NCBI GenBank assembly: GCA_002070955.1
Contig: MWEK01000001.1
Span: 206,103 to 270,102 of the forward strand
Direction of reading: 5' to 3'
Source: Planctomycetes bacterium ADurb.Bin069
Lineage (GTDB): Bacteria; Planctomycetota; UBA8108; UBA8890; UBA8898
Length of the DNA stretch: 64,000 bases
Shown here: piece after piece, positions 33,553 through 42,077 of the stretch
Position numbering within the stretch: the first letter of the stretch is position 1
Layout of the letters: each line of letters begins with the position of its first letter
Position numbers and translations under genes: made by a program
Notes under the pieces: model-generated
The model's input: the letters and a program-made list of their open reading frames with translations, nothing else
Told to the model about the DNA's origin: nothing
The model's database searches: none

Positions 33553-34965
33553 ATGCGTAAAATAGTGCGCGTGGCGGCGTTGGTGTCGGTCTGCGCGGCG
33601 TTGTGCTCGGCGGCACCTTTCCGCCGCGGCGATGCCAACCAGGACGGAAAATTCGACATTGCGGATTCCATCACGATCCTGGGCTATCTGTTCGGCGGCG
33701 GGACCTCGACCTGCCTCGATGCCCTCGATGTCAACGACGACGGCAAGGTGGACGTCGCCGATCCCATCAAGCTGCTCGGGCACCTCTTCGCGGGCGACCT
33801 CTTCATTCCGCCGCCTTTCCCCGACTGCGGCAACGATCCCTCCGAGGACAGCCTGACGTGCGCCGTCTACAACGGGCCCAATTGCGTGACCCTCGCCGTC
33901 GGCGGAATAGAGCCGGCGTCCGGCCCGGCCGCGGGCGGCACCGCGGTGGTCATCACGGGGCAGGGCTTCGAAGGCGGCAATTTCACAGCGACGCTTTGCG
34001 GCAACCCGCTCACGAACATCGTCGTCGTGAGCGACACCAGGGTGGAAGCCGTGACGCCCGCGGGCGCGGCCGGCACGGTCTGCAACTTAATGATCAGCAC
34101 CTCGCAGGGCTCGGCGGCGCTCCCCGGCGCCTTCACCTACGAACTGCCTCCTCTCAAGGTTCTCGGCATCGCCCCCTCGAACGGCCCGTCCGAAGGCGGG
34201 ACGTTGGTCACCATCACGGGCGAGGGCTTCCAGGGCGGCAATCTGAGGGCCACGCTGTGCAGCGTCGCCCTCACGGGCGTCCATATCATAAACGACACGA
34301 CCCTGGAGGGCGTCACGCCCGCCGGAACACCGGGCGCCGTCTGCGCCCTCAGGATCACGACCCTCGCGGGCAGCGCGACGCTCAGCAACGCGTTCACCTA
34401 CGACCAACTGCCGCCCCCCGACTGCTACACCGACGCGGAGCTCAAGCAGCTCATGGAGGATCAGCTCGGCATCCCCTTCTGCCTGCCCTCCCCGGCGTAT
34501 GATGGCGACGTATCCAGCTTCCACGTCGTCGCTTGTCCTCCCGACCGCGCCGGAACCTGCGATGACGGTTCGCTCGGGTGCAACGCCGTCATCGAGTCGG
34601 CCACGCCTGTGATCGACTACGCCAACGGCAAAGCGCAGGCCGACCTTACCGGCAGCTCGAAGCTGCCGATCGACGTCAACTCGACCCAGTGCACCATGGA
34701 CATCACCCTGGCCGGGCGCGTGTCCATGGACGTGATCTTCGCGGACACGCAATGGCCGGGCATCCGCCGCGTCGCCGATGTTCGCAACCTCGCGATTCAG
34801 GTCCTCGACCTGAAAGTCAAGGCCTCCGGCGGCTTAATCTGCTCGCTGCTCGCGGCGGCATCGGATTCGATCAAGGGCATGCTCCAGGACGAACTCGACG
34901 CACGCGCGCCCGAGTTCGAGGCGGAGATCAAGGCGGCGCTCGTCGGGCAGTACATCTGCCCGTGA
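33553..34965 (+). CDS. Secreted dockerin-like/IPT-TIG protein
   Basis: This 470-residue exported protein has a signal peptide in residues 1-21. Two EF-hand-type dockerin repeats follow: RGDANQDGKFDIADSITILG (about 25-44) and DVNDDGKVDVADPIKLLG (about 59-76). A cysteine-bearing tail PPPFPDCGNDPSEDSLTC comes next (about 88-105). Two IPT/TIG immunoglobulin-like domains begin IEPASGPAAGGTAVVITGQG (about 119) and IAPSNGPSEGGTLVTITGEG (about 210). The last 170 residues are unrecognised. The dockerin-plus-tail pattern recurs in Planctomycetota proteins and here is at the N-terminus, which is unusual. It is probably a surface or extracellular adhesion component. GGGAGG six bases upstream fixes the start. 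A strong intrinsic terminator follows. Confidence 0.82.
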   Translation: MRKIVRVAALVSVCAALCSAAPFRRGDANQDGKFDIADSITILGYLFGGGTSTCLDALDVNDDGKVDVADPIKLLGHLFAGDLFIPPPFPDCGNDPSEDSLTCAVYNGPNCVTLAVGGIEPASGPAAGGTAVVITGQGFEGGNFTATLCGNPLTNIVVVSDTRVEAVTPAGAAGTVCNLMISTSQGSAALPGAFTYELPPLKVLGIAPSNGPSEGGTLVTITGEGFQGGNLRATLCSVALTGVHIINDTTLEGVTPAGTPGAVCALRITTLAGSATLSNAFTYDQLPPPDCYTDAELKQLMEDQLGIPFCLPSPAYDGDVSSFHVVACPPDRAGTCDDGSLGCNAVIESATPVIDYANGKAQADLTGSSKLPIDVNSTQCTMDITLAGRVSMDVIFADTQWPGIRRVADVRNLAIQVLDLKVKASGGLICSLLAAASDSIKGMLQDELDARAPEFEAEIKAALVGQYICP

Positions 34966-34974
34966 TGGCGCCGC

Positions 34975-35027
34975 GGGCCCGGGAAGGAGGCGCGCGCCGT
35001 TCCGCGCGCCTCCCGCGGCCCGTTTTT
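34975..35027 (+). terminator. Strong intrinsic terminator after the dockerin/TIG gene
   Basis: An 11-bp perfect stem (34986-34996 with 35003-35013, GGAGGCGCGCG/CGCGCGCCTCC, 6-nt loop) is extended by an outer GGGCC/GGCCC pair. It is followed by TTTTT (35023-35027). The T-run overlaps the stop codon of the convergent HD-domain gene. Confidence 0.85.
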
Positions 35028-36282
35028 ACGCGCCCATGAGGCAACGCTCGGTGGCGTCCATGACGCCGCGGAAATCGACGCCGCCGATGGCGCCGCCCCG
35101 GGGATATTCGGCCTTGAGCTTGACGACGCCGCGCCGCAGCTCCGCCGACTGAACGCCGAGGGCGAGGGAGATGATCGCCTCGGTGAAGGCCGCGAGGTGG
35201 TCGCAAGCCTTGACCGCCGCGCCGTCGATAGTGTTCCAGCGGTCCTCGTTGTACGCGGCCGGGTCGCCGATGAGCGCGACTTCCCCCCCGGCGCGCACGC
35301 GGTTCTTGAACTCCCCCTTCCGGCGCACGCCGCCTTCCTCGTAGAGCCCGAGCAGATAGCTGAACTCGCCGCGCAGCTCCTCGGGAACGAGCGGCAGGAT
35401 ATCGCGGTCGATCATATTGATCTCGTACTCCCCGATGAGATCCTGCAAGCCCTCGACGGACTGCTTGACCGGCGAGATGATGTCGCGCGTGAGCGCCTCG
35501 GGCAGATCGTGGAAGAGCGCGCTGTAGAAGGTGTTCGCGGTGCGGGCGGGGCAAGCGCCCACGGCGCGGCAGTAGAAGTACGCGAAGATCGCCACGATGA
35601 GCAGATGTCCCAGGACGGACGTTCTGGGAATGCGGGGGGTGTGCGCCCACCGGATCTGGAATCTGAGCCGGCCGTTAAGGTCGATGATGCGCGCGAGCGG
35701 CAGATTGAGCCCGATATCCAGCACGCCGCGGTAGTGCTTGTAGCGCTCGATTTCGCGCTCGACCTCCTGCTTGAGGCGCTCCGCATCGGCCAGGAAGGTG
35801 CTGCTCTGGTACACGATGGCGAACTCCCAGCGCGTCGCCATGTAGTGGGCGGCCTTGAGGAGTTCGCGTTCTTCCCGCAGGAAGCTCTCGTCGGTGAAGT
35901 AGCGCTCCAGGCGCGCCAGGAAGGCGCCGTCCTCCAAGGCCCCCGCCGACTCGCGGAGCTGCGCGATCACCCAGGCGTTGATCGCGGCCTCCTTCTCCGT
36001 GAGAACGCTCCGGAAGACATCCGGGCGGATGTCGGTCACGATGACGCGCCGGAGGAACTCGAAAATGCCCGCCTCGATGAGGCCGAGGAAGTCGTACGGC
36101 CGCGCCTCGCACTTGGCCAGAAACCACGCGATGATGAACTTGTGAGCCTGCTTGTCGAGCTCGACCAAATTCACCATGCGGGGATAGTCGTTCCAGCGCT
36201 CCATCGACGCCGAGTCGTAGAGGATGCGGATGAGCTCGGGCGTGATCCAAAGCCCGCCTGGCGGCTTATCTGAGGGGCGCAT
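35026..36282 (-). CDS. HD-domain metal-dependent phosphohydrolase-like protein
   Basis: This is a 418-residue cytoplasmic protein. Residues 218-275 show a YfbR-type HD site: IPRTSVLGHLL (His225), then SALFHDLPEALTRDI (His258, Asp259, Asp267). This is the His...His-Asp...Asp pattern that binds one divalent metal in 5'-nucleotidases and related HD proteins. The N-terminal 200 residues (VELDKQAHKFIIAWFLAKCE, LREERELLKAAHYMATRWE) form an additional helical region, making it about twice the size of YfbR. It overlaps the end of the GH38-like gene by 17 bases, implying co-transcription. The substrate is unknown; nucleotide monophosphates or a sugar phosphate are possible. Identity as an HD protein is confident, function not. 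Confidence 0.8.
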   Translation of the reverse strand: MRPSDKPPGGLWITPELIRILYDSASMERWNDYPRMVNLVELDKQAHKFIIAWFLAKCEARPYDFLGLIEAGIFEFLRRVIVTDIRPDVFRSVLTEKEAAINAWVIAQLRESAGALEDGAFLARLERYFTDESFLREERELLKAAHYMATRWEFAIVYQSSTFLADAERLKQEVEREIERYKHYRGVLDIGLNLPLARIIDLNGRLRFQIRWAHTPRIPRTSVLGHLLIVAIFAYFYCRAVGACPARTANTFYSALFHDLPEALTRDIISPVKQSVEGLQDLIGEYEINMIDRDILPLVPEELRGEFSYLLGLYEEGGVRRKGEFKNRVRAGGEVALIGDPAAYNEDRWNTIDGAAVKACDHLAAFTEAIISLALGVQSAELRRGVVKLKAEYPRGGAIGGVDFRGVMDATERCLMGA

Positions 36283-38740
36283 AACCCCAGCCCCGCAGCA
36301 CCACGGTCTTGATCTCGAAGGGACGGAACTCGAGCTTGAGGAGATCCCCTTCCGTCGTCAGCGGCTGTTCGTTGCGCTCCAGAAGGTTAGTCTCGAACGC
36401 CCCCCGCAGAAACCAGTGCGAGAAGAGCTCGGCCGACACGGCGCGCCCCTCGGTCTCCACCAACCGCAGCGCCAGGCCGTCGCCCGCTTCGGCGCGCTTG
36501 ACCGCCGTGAGGGCCACCGACGCGGGCGTCACCCTGAAGAACGAAGCCTGGGGCGGCAACGCGCCGCCGTGGGGCGGCACGGGCATCGCGATCGGCGGCG
36601 CGTTGTACTCCTGGGCGCGGCGGTGCACCGCGCCCTCCTGCCACGAGCCGAGGTGCGGGAGCAGCGCGTACGCCACCAGGTGGTTGCCGCCGTCGTCGCT
36701 GCGCGCCGGCGACACGGGGCTCCTGAGCAGGCTCAGCCGCAGGGTGCCGTCCTTCTGGACGTCGTATCCGTGCCGGGTCTGGTTCAGAAGCGCCGCGCCG
36801 CGGCGATTGTCGCCGACGTCGACCCAGGCGGCGGCCGGCCGTTCGAGGCCGTCGTTCGAGCGCTCGACCGCGCCGTAGGGAACTTCCCACGTCGAGACGC
36901 CCGCGGCGATCCCCGTGGGAAAGGAGGCCTTGACGAACTTGTTCGCCGCGTTCCATTCGATGCTCGTCCTGAACTCGACCCACGGGATGCCGTCCGTCGC
37001 GTACACCTCCCGCACGAAGGTCGTCCGCTCTCCGACGAGCCGGTTGCGCACCCGCAGCCCGACGCGCACGGGCCCCTTTTCCACCACCTGCACGGCGCCG
37101 GCGGGGCCCAGCGTCCAGGACTTGCCGCTGAACTCGGGCCTGCCGTCCGAATCGCCCAGATCCTCGTAGATCTGGATCTGGTTGCCCGCCCCCGCTAGAA
37201 CCTGCCAGGCCAGCGCCGTCGCTTCGATCTGGGCGGCATCGCCCGTCGCCGCATCCAACGTGATCGTGAACTGCGGCGTCCGGATCAGGCCGTCTTCGGC
37301 GCTGCAGGGGTTGCTGACCTCCTCCGGACTGGGCAAGAGGGAGTACGTCCGATAGCCGAAGGGCGGCAGCTTCCTGGCGACAAAAAGCAGGTTCGTCGTC
37401 TCGGTCTGAGGATCGTAGACCGCCTGCGTCCGGCTGAACGCGCCGTCCCCGTCGCGCACGACCCACTGGGCCCGGGCGTCGGGACACGGCACGTAGACGG
37501 CGCCGTCGCGCTCCCAACTCAGGGGATTGAACACCACGACGGGATTCTGGAAGCCCGTCGTGTCGACGTGGAGCAGAATCGTCCTGAGGGCATCGTTGAG
37601 CGTCCGCCGGAGCAGTTCCTCCACCTGGCCGTAGAGGGCGAGCGCGTCCTCCGCCGCGGCGGGAACCACGCGGCCGCCGAGAATCCCGTAGGCCTGGTTG
37701 AACAGCGCGCAGCGCCAGGCGCGGTCCAGCGCCGCGTCGGGGTACGGCTGGTAGCGCGAGGCCACGGACGCGAACTTCTCCGCCGCCAGCAGCATCTGCT
37801 CGCAGACGCGGTTGTGCTCCTTAATCCTGCCCAGCGTCGTGTAAGCGCCCGGCAGCTCAAACCCGAGTTCCCCGTGCACCACGGGGAGCTTGTCGATCTC
37901 CCCCAGGCACAGGGCGCTGAAGGCGTCGGCGCGGCCGAATCCCACCGCGATCGGCGCGGCGGCGAACGCCGCCTGCAGCTCCTCGATATCCTTCTCCGCG
38001 AGCCCGCCGCCGTGGTCGCCCGCCCCGACGAGGAGGCAGGTCTGCGTGATCCCGTCGGCGCGGAACCGCTCCAGCGCCGCGGCGACGGCCTCGGGCACAC
38101 CCGCCCCCGTGAGCGGCCGCACGGCGAGCACCTTGCTCCCATCGATGCCTTCCCAAAGGAAGGTCGGGCGCGGCGCGCCGCGCAGAAAAACATAGGTGTC
38201 GATCTCGCTCTTGCGCAGGATCTGGGGCAGCGTCCAGGGGTGCGCCACGGTGCCCAGGGACCAGCAGATCCGCGGACCCTGGCCGAGCTTCCCGCGCAGG
38301 AACTCCCTCCCCGCGGAGAACTGCCGGACGAGCGCCTCGCCTCCGACGCAGGCGCCATCGAACTCGAGGTAGTTGCCTCCCGCAACCTCCATCCGGCCCG
38401 CCGCGACCAGCGCGACCACGCTCTTCCACAGGTCGGGCGCGCGATTCTCGAGGGGCTCCAGCAGCGGCACCTGGGCGACGCTGAAGGAATACGACGGGAA
38501 CTTAGCGAGGTTCCGCACGGCGGCGGCCAGCGCCGGCACGGCGCATTCCTCGATCGCCTCGGGATCGTAACGCCACGCCCCGGCCAGCTCGATGGCCGCC
38601 TGAGGGATGACATGCACCCGGAGCGCTTTCTTCTCCGCCGCCGTGGGGACGTACGGATCGACCGCCGCGCCGGCGACAGGGGCCGCGCCGATGACCGCGG
38701 CGCACAGGACGCCGATGCTCCAACGCGTGTACGCACACAT
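36266..38740 (-). CDS. Exported GH38-like alpha-mannosidase homologue with altered metal site
   Basis: This 824-residue protein has a signal peptide (residues 1-26). The N-terminal GH38 fold is clear: RVHVIP starts the first strand (42-47), MEVAGGNYLEFDGACVGGEA (117-136) holds the nucleophile-equivalent Asp128, LPQILRKSEID follows, and VGAGDHGGG (238-246) keeps the His ligand. The C-terminal GH38 beta-sandwich is present (VVFNPLSWERDG, RKLPPFGYRTYSLL). However the hallmark H-x-D after VIP is replaced by Q-A-A-I-E (47-51). GGGAGG precedes the ATG. It lies 94 bases downstream of leuD. Either a divergent mannosidase or an inactive carbohydrate-binding relative. Confidence 0.8.
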   Translation of the reverse strand: MCAYTRWSIGVLCAAVIGAAPVAGAAVDPYVPTAAEKKALRVHVIPQAAIELAGAWRYDPEAIEECAVPALAAAVRNLAKFPSYSFSVAQVPLLEPLENRAPDLWKSVVALVAAGRMEVAGGNYLEFDGACVGGEALVRQFSAGREFLRGKLGQGPRICWSLGTVAHPWTLPQILRKSEIDTYVFLRGAPRPTFLWEGIDGSKVLAVRPLTGAGVPEAVAAALERFRADGITQTCLLVGAGDHGGGLAEKDIEELQAAFAAAPIAVGFGRADAFSALCLGEIDKLPVVHGELGFELPGAYTTLGRIKEHNRVCEQMLLAAEKFASVASRYQPYPDAALDRAWRCALFNQAYGILGGRVVPAAAEDALALYGQVEELLRRTLNDALRTILLHVDTTGFQNPVVVFNPLSWERDGAVYVPCPDARAQWVVRDGDGAFSRTQAVYDPQTETTNLLFVARKLPPFGYRTYSLLPSPEEVSNPCSAEDGLIRTPQFTITLDAATGDAAQIEATALAWQVLAGAGNQIQIYEDLGDSDGRPEFSGKSWTLGPAGAVQVVEKGPVRVGLRVRNRLVGERTTFVREVYATDGIPWVEFRTSIEWNAANKFVKASFPTGIAAGVSTWEVPYGAVERSNDGLERPAAAWVDVGDNRRGAALLNQTRHGYDVQKDGTLRLSLLRSPVSPARSDDGGNHLVAYALLPHLGSWQEGAVHRRAQEYNAPPIAMPVPPHGGALPPQASFFRVTPASVALTAVKRAEAGDGLALRLVETEGRAVSAELFSHWFLRGAFETNLLERNEQPLTTEGDLLKLEFRPFEIKTVVLRGWGYAPLR

Positions 38741-38834
38741 GCTCGCACCTCCCGAAAGTCGCGCAACACCCCTGACGGCCGCGCGCGAGGACGCGGCCTT
38801 CCTTATCTGAGCACAAGGAATCCGCGCCCGCAAG

Positions 38835-39443
38835 CTACCGCGCCGCACCCCCGCGGCGGAAGGCGAGGTAAGGCAGGCGCGCGGCCAGCGCATCCGCGCG
38901 GTCCCGGGCCTCCTGAAGCACGGCGAGCACATCCCAGGACCCGTCCAACAGCCGCTGCCTGACCGACTCGTCCATGGCCAGCGGGTATTTCCGCCGGCGG
39001 AGCCCGACGGTGCGCGCCGCCAGGTCGATCGTCGCCTCGGAGCGCGGATCCCGTTTCGCGTCGGCCAGGAGCTTCTCGATGACTTCGCGGGGCAGGCATG
39101 CGCAGACCATGCCGCAGGAGGTCGCGTTGTCCAGGAAAATTTCGGCGAAGGACTCGCCGATCACGGCCTCGAGGCCTCGGCGCTTGAGGGCCTGCGGGGC
39201 GTGCTCCCGCGACGAGCCGCACCCGAAGTTGCGGCCGGTCACGAGAATCTTCGCGCCCGCGTAGCGGGGATCGGAAAAGGGATGTCCCGGCGACTTCCGG
39301 TCGTCCTCGAAGGCATGCTCGCCCAGTTCCGCGAAGGTCGTGCACAGCAGGAATCGCGCCGGGATGATCCTGTCCGTGTCGATGTCGTCGCCGCCGAGGG
39401 GCACGACGCGCCCCTTCACGCGTTGAATCGACTGAGCCGTCAT
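38835..39443 (-). CDS. leuD: 3-isopropylmalate dehydratase small subunit
   Basis: This 202-residue small subunit, with LeuC, isomerises 2- to 3-isopropylmalate in leucine biosynthesis. Typical features are GRVVPLGGDDIDTDRIIPAR (about 10-29), the loop KILVTGRNFGCGSSREHAPQ (about 65-84), GESFAEIFLDNATSCGM and the later DLAARTV. It overlaps leuC by 4 bp (ATGA), as expected for subunits made in equal amounts. It could alternatively belong to a related homoaconitase-type small subunit, but the length and the leuC context favour LeuD. LeuA and LeuB are not in the window. Confidence 0.93.
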   Translation of the reverse strand: MTAQSIQRVKGRVVPLGGDDIDTDRIIPARFLLCTTFAELGEHAFEDDRKSPGHPFSDPRYAGAKILVTGRNFGCGSSREHAPQALKRRGLEAVIGESFAEIFLDNATSCGMVCACLPREVIEKLLADAKRDPRSEATIDLAARTVGLRRRKYPLAMDESVRQRLLDGSWDVLAVLQEARDRADALAARLPYLAFRRGGAAR

Positions 39444-40852
39444 GCGTCCGCCCCCATCATCGTCCTAATATCCACGATCTCGCCGGCGAGCGCCGCCGCC
39501 GCCGCCATCGCCGGGCCGGCGAGCACGGTGCGCCCCTGAGGATGGCCCTGCCTGCCCTTGAAGTTGCGATTGCTGGTGGCGACGCACAGCTCGCCGGCCC
39601 GCAGGCGATCGGGGTTCATCGCCAGGCACATCGAGCACCCCGGGAGCCGCCATTCGAACCCCGCCCGGCGGAAGACATCGGCCAGGCCCTCGGCCTCGGC
39701 CTGGGCCGCCACGCGCTCCGAGCCCGGAACGACGAGGGCGCGCACGCCCGGCGCGACCCGGCCGCGGCGCGCGACCCGCGCCGCGACGCGCAGGTCGCTG
39801 AGACGGCCGTTCGTGCAGGAGCCGATGAACACCACGTTCACCTTGAGGCCGGTCAGGGGTTTGCCGGGCGTCACGCCCATGAAGTCCTGCGCCTCCTCGG
39901 CCTGGGCGCGCTCGGGGCCGGGGCACGCGGAAGGCGAGGGGACGGCCTCGTCGATCGCGATCGCTTGGCCGGGCGTGATGCCCCACGTGACCATCGGAGC
40001 GAGATCGCCCACATCGAGCGCCACCTCGTCGTCGAAGGACGCGTCGGGATCCGAAGCCATCGTGCGCCACCACGCCGCCGCGGCGGCGAAGTCGGCGCCG
40101 TCCGGCGCGTACCGGCGGCCCGCCAAGTACGCGAAGGTCTTCTCGTCGGGGTTGCAATAGGCGATGCGCGCGCCACCCTCGATCCCCATGTTGCAGAGCG
40201 TCAAGCGCTCCTCGATCCCCATGCGCTCGACGACCGGACCGGCCAGTTCGTAGGCGAACCCGACCCCGCCCTTGACCCCCAGGACGCGGATGATATGCAG
40301 GATCACGTCCTTGGCCGCGACCCAGGGGCCGAGCTTGCCGGTCAGCACGATGCGCCGGACTTTGGGCCGCCGGGCGGCCAGGCACTGCGTGGCGAGCACA
40401 TCGCGCACCTGGCTGGTGCCGATGCCGAAGGCGACGGCGCCCAGGGCGCCGTGGGTGCTCGTGTGGCTGTCGCCGCAGGCGATGGTCAGGCCGGGCCGGG
40501 TCAGGCCGAGTTCGGGCGCCGCCACGTGGATCACGCCCTGGCTGCCGCACCCCGGCGGAAAAAAAGCGATGCCGCACGCCGCGGTGTTGTCTTCGATGGC
40601 GCAGAACATCTCCTCGGCGAGCGGGTCGGCCAGCGGCCGCCGAACATCGTCGGTGGGCACGACGTGGTCGACCACGGCAAAGGTGAGGTCCGGGCGCGCG
40701 ACCTTCAGGCCGCGCTCCCTCAGAGCCTCGAAGGCCTGCGGGCTCGTCACTTCATGGATGAGGTGCAGCCCGATGAAAAGCTGGGTCGCGCCGCCGGGCA
40801 GATCCCGGACGCGGTGCAGATCCCAAACCTTCGCCAGCAGGTTCCTGCCCAT
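39440..40852 (-). CDS. leuC: 3-isopropylmalate dehydratase large subunit
   Basis: This is a 470-residue aconitase-superfamily enzyme with a [4Fe-4S] cluster. Substrate and cluster regions are visible: LFIGLHLIHEVTSPQAFEAL (about 25-44), VIHVAAPELGLTRPGLTIAC with GDSHTSTHGALGAVAFGIGT (about 130-150), and the cluster cysteines in GSCTNGRLSDLR and GCSMCLAMNPDRL. NRNFKGRQGHPQG closes the pattern. The 470-residue length is the longer, E. coli-like LeuC rather than the shorter archaeal/HacA type. GAGG lies before the ATG. The gene is divergent from pdxA across a 142-base region with an AT-rich patch but no convincing promoter. It forms leuCD. Confidence 0.95.
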   Translation of the reverse strand: MGRNLLAKVWDLHRVRDLPGGATQLFIGLHLIHEVTSPQAFEALRERGLKVARPDLTFAVVDHVVPTDDVRRPLADPLAEEMFCAIEDNTAACGIAFFPPGCGSQGVIHVAAPELGLTRPGLTIACGDSHTSTHGALGAVAFGIGTSQVRDVLATQCLAARRPKVRRIVLTGKLGPWVAAKDVILHIIRVLGVKGGVGFAYELAGPVVERMGIEERLTLCNMGIEGGARIAYCNPDEKTFAYLAGRRYAPDGADFAAAAAWWRTMASDPDASFDDEVALDVGDLAPMVTWGITPGQAIAIDEAVPSPSACPGPERAQAEEAQDFMGVTPGKPLTGLKVNVVFIGSCTNGRLSDLRVAARVARRGRVAPGVRALVVPGSERVAAQAEAEGLADVFRRAGFEWRLPGCSMCLAMNPDRLRAGELCVATSNRNFKGRQGHPQGRTVLAGPAMAAAAALAGEIVDIRTMMGADA

Positions 40853-40994
40853 TGCGAGTCCTCGCGAAACACCGGCTCCCCGGCGCGCCGGAGGGTCCGC
40901 CTGCCGGCGCGGACGCCGGCCGAACGGACACGCCGGAACGTGCGGCCGGCCGGGGAGCGCGTTATTATATCGTTTTTCCCCCGAGGAGAAACCG

Positions 40995-42077
40995 ATGCGA
41001 TCGCCTCATCTTCCGGTCATCGCGGTCACGCTCGGCGAGCCGGCGGGCGTGGGCCCCGAGATCGTCGTGGAAGCCGCGGCCGATCCCGCCGTCCGGGCCG
41101 CGGCGCGCTGCTTCGTCGTGGGCGAGGAGCGCGCCCTCCGCGCCGCCGCCGATGCCCTGGGACGGAACCTCAAGCTCGAGCACGCCGCCGATCCCGCCGC
41201 GGCGGCGTTTCCCGGCGACGCGATCACCTTGGCCGACACGGCGACCCTCTCCGCCCCCGTTCCCTGGGGCCGGATCACGCCCGAGGGCGGCGCCGCCTCC
41301 TTCGCGGCCATCGCGGCAGCCTGCCGCCTCGCCGCCGCGGGCAAGGTCGGCGCCGTGGCCACGGCGCCGATCCACAAAGAATGCCTGCGGGCGGCGGCCG
41401 TGCCGTACATCGACCACACGGCCATGTTCAGCGCCCTGACGGGCAGCGCCGGCGTCATGACGATGTTCGCGACGGGCGCCCTCAGGATCTTCTTCCTCAC
41501 GCGGCACCTGGCGCTCCGCGATGTCCCCGCCGCCATCACCTTCGACGGAGTGCGGGAGGGTATCATCGCGGCCGCGCGCCATCTACGTTCCCTCGGCTTC
41601 GCGCGGCCCAGAATCGCCGTGGCCGCGCTCAACCCGCACGGCGGGGAGCACGGCCTTTTCGGCTCCGAGGAGGAGGAGATTATCGCGCCGGCCGTCCGCG
41701 CGGCGGCCCCCGAGGTCGCCGCGGATCTGGCGGGCCCGGTTCCGGCGGACGCGGTTTTCCACAAGGCCGCGACGGGCGCCTACGACGCCGTCCTGTCCCT
41801 CTACCACGATCAGGGACACATCGCCGCCAAGACGCTCGACTTCCACGGCACGGTCAGCTTCACGCTAGGCCTGCCTTTTCTGCGCACATCGGTGGACCAC
41901 GGCACCGCCTTCGACATCGCGGGGCAAGGCATCGCCGATGCGCGCGGCATGAAGGCGGCGATTCTCGCGGCGGCGGGCTTCGCGGCGTCCTATCGCGGCG
42001 CCCGAGCGGGACAACGCGGTTCAGGTTCCCCGGGAGCGGGGGGGACGACGATTCCGGAGAAGCGCGAACGCCACTGA
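40995..42077 (+). CDS. pdxA: 4-hydroxythreonine-4-phosphate dehydrogenase
   Basis: This 360-residue NAD-dependent enzyme belongs to the DXP-dependent pyridoxal phosphate pathway. Signatures are IAVTLGEPAGVGPEIVVEA (about 9-27), TAPIHKECL, VPYIDHTAMFSALTGS (the metal-binding His-Asp-His region), AALNPHGGEHGLFGSEE and SLYHDQGHIAAKTLDFHG with the second metal His. The C-terminus ends in a Gly/Arg-rich tail of about 25 residues not usual for the family. GAGGAGAAACC before the ATG fixes the start. The MFS gene begins on its last base (TGATG). PdxA and nearby SerC both serve pyridoxal phosphate synthesis. Confidence 0.95.
   Translation: MRSPHLPVIAVTLGEPAGVGPEIVVEAAADPAVRAAARCFVVGEERALRAAADALGRNLKLEHAADPAAAAFPGDAITLADTATLSAPVPWGRITPEGGAASFAAIAAACRLAAAGKVGAVATAPIHKECLRAAAVPYIDHTAMFSALTGSAGVMTMFATGALRIFFLTRHLALRDVPAAITFDGVREGIIAAARHLRSLGFARPRIAVAALNPHGGEHGLFGSEEEEIIAPAVRAAAPEVAADLAGPVPADAVFHKAATGAYDAVLSLYHDQGHIAAKTLDFHGTVSFTLGLPFLRTSVDHGTAFDIAGQGIADARGMKAAILAAAGFAASYRGARAGQRGSGSPGAGGTTIPEKRERH

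Noticed and set aside
40960..40992. TATAAT on the minus strand (40964-40969) as the leuCD promoter
   Set aside because: The hexamer is good but no -35 match occurs at 16-18 bases and there is no extended TG, so it was not listed as a feature.
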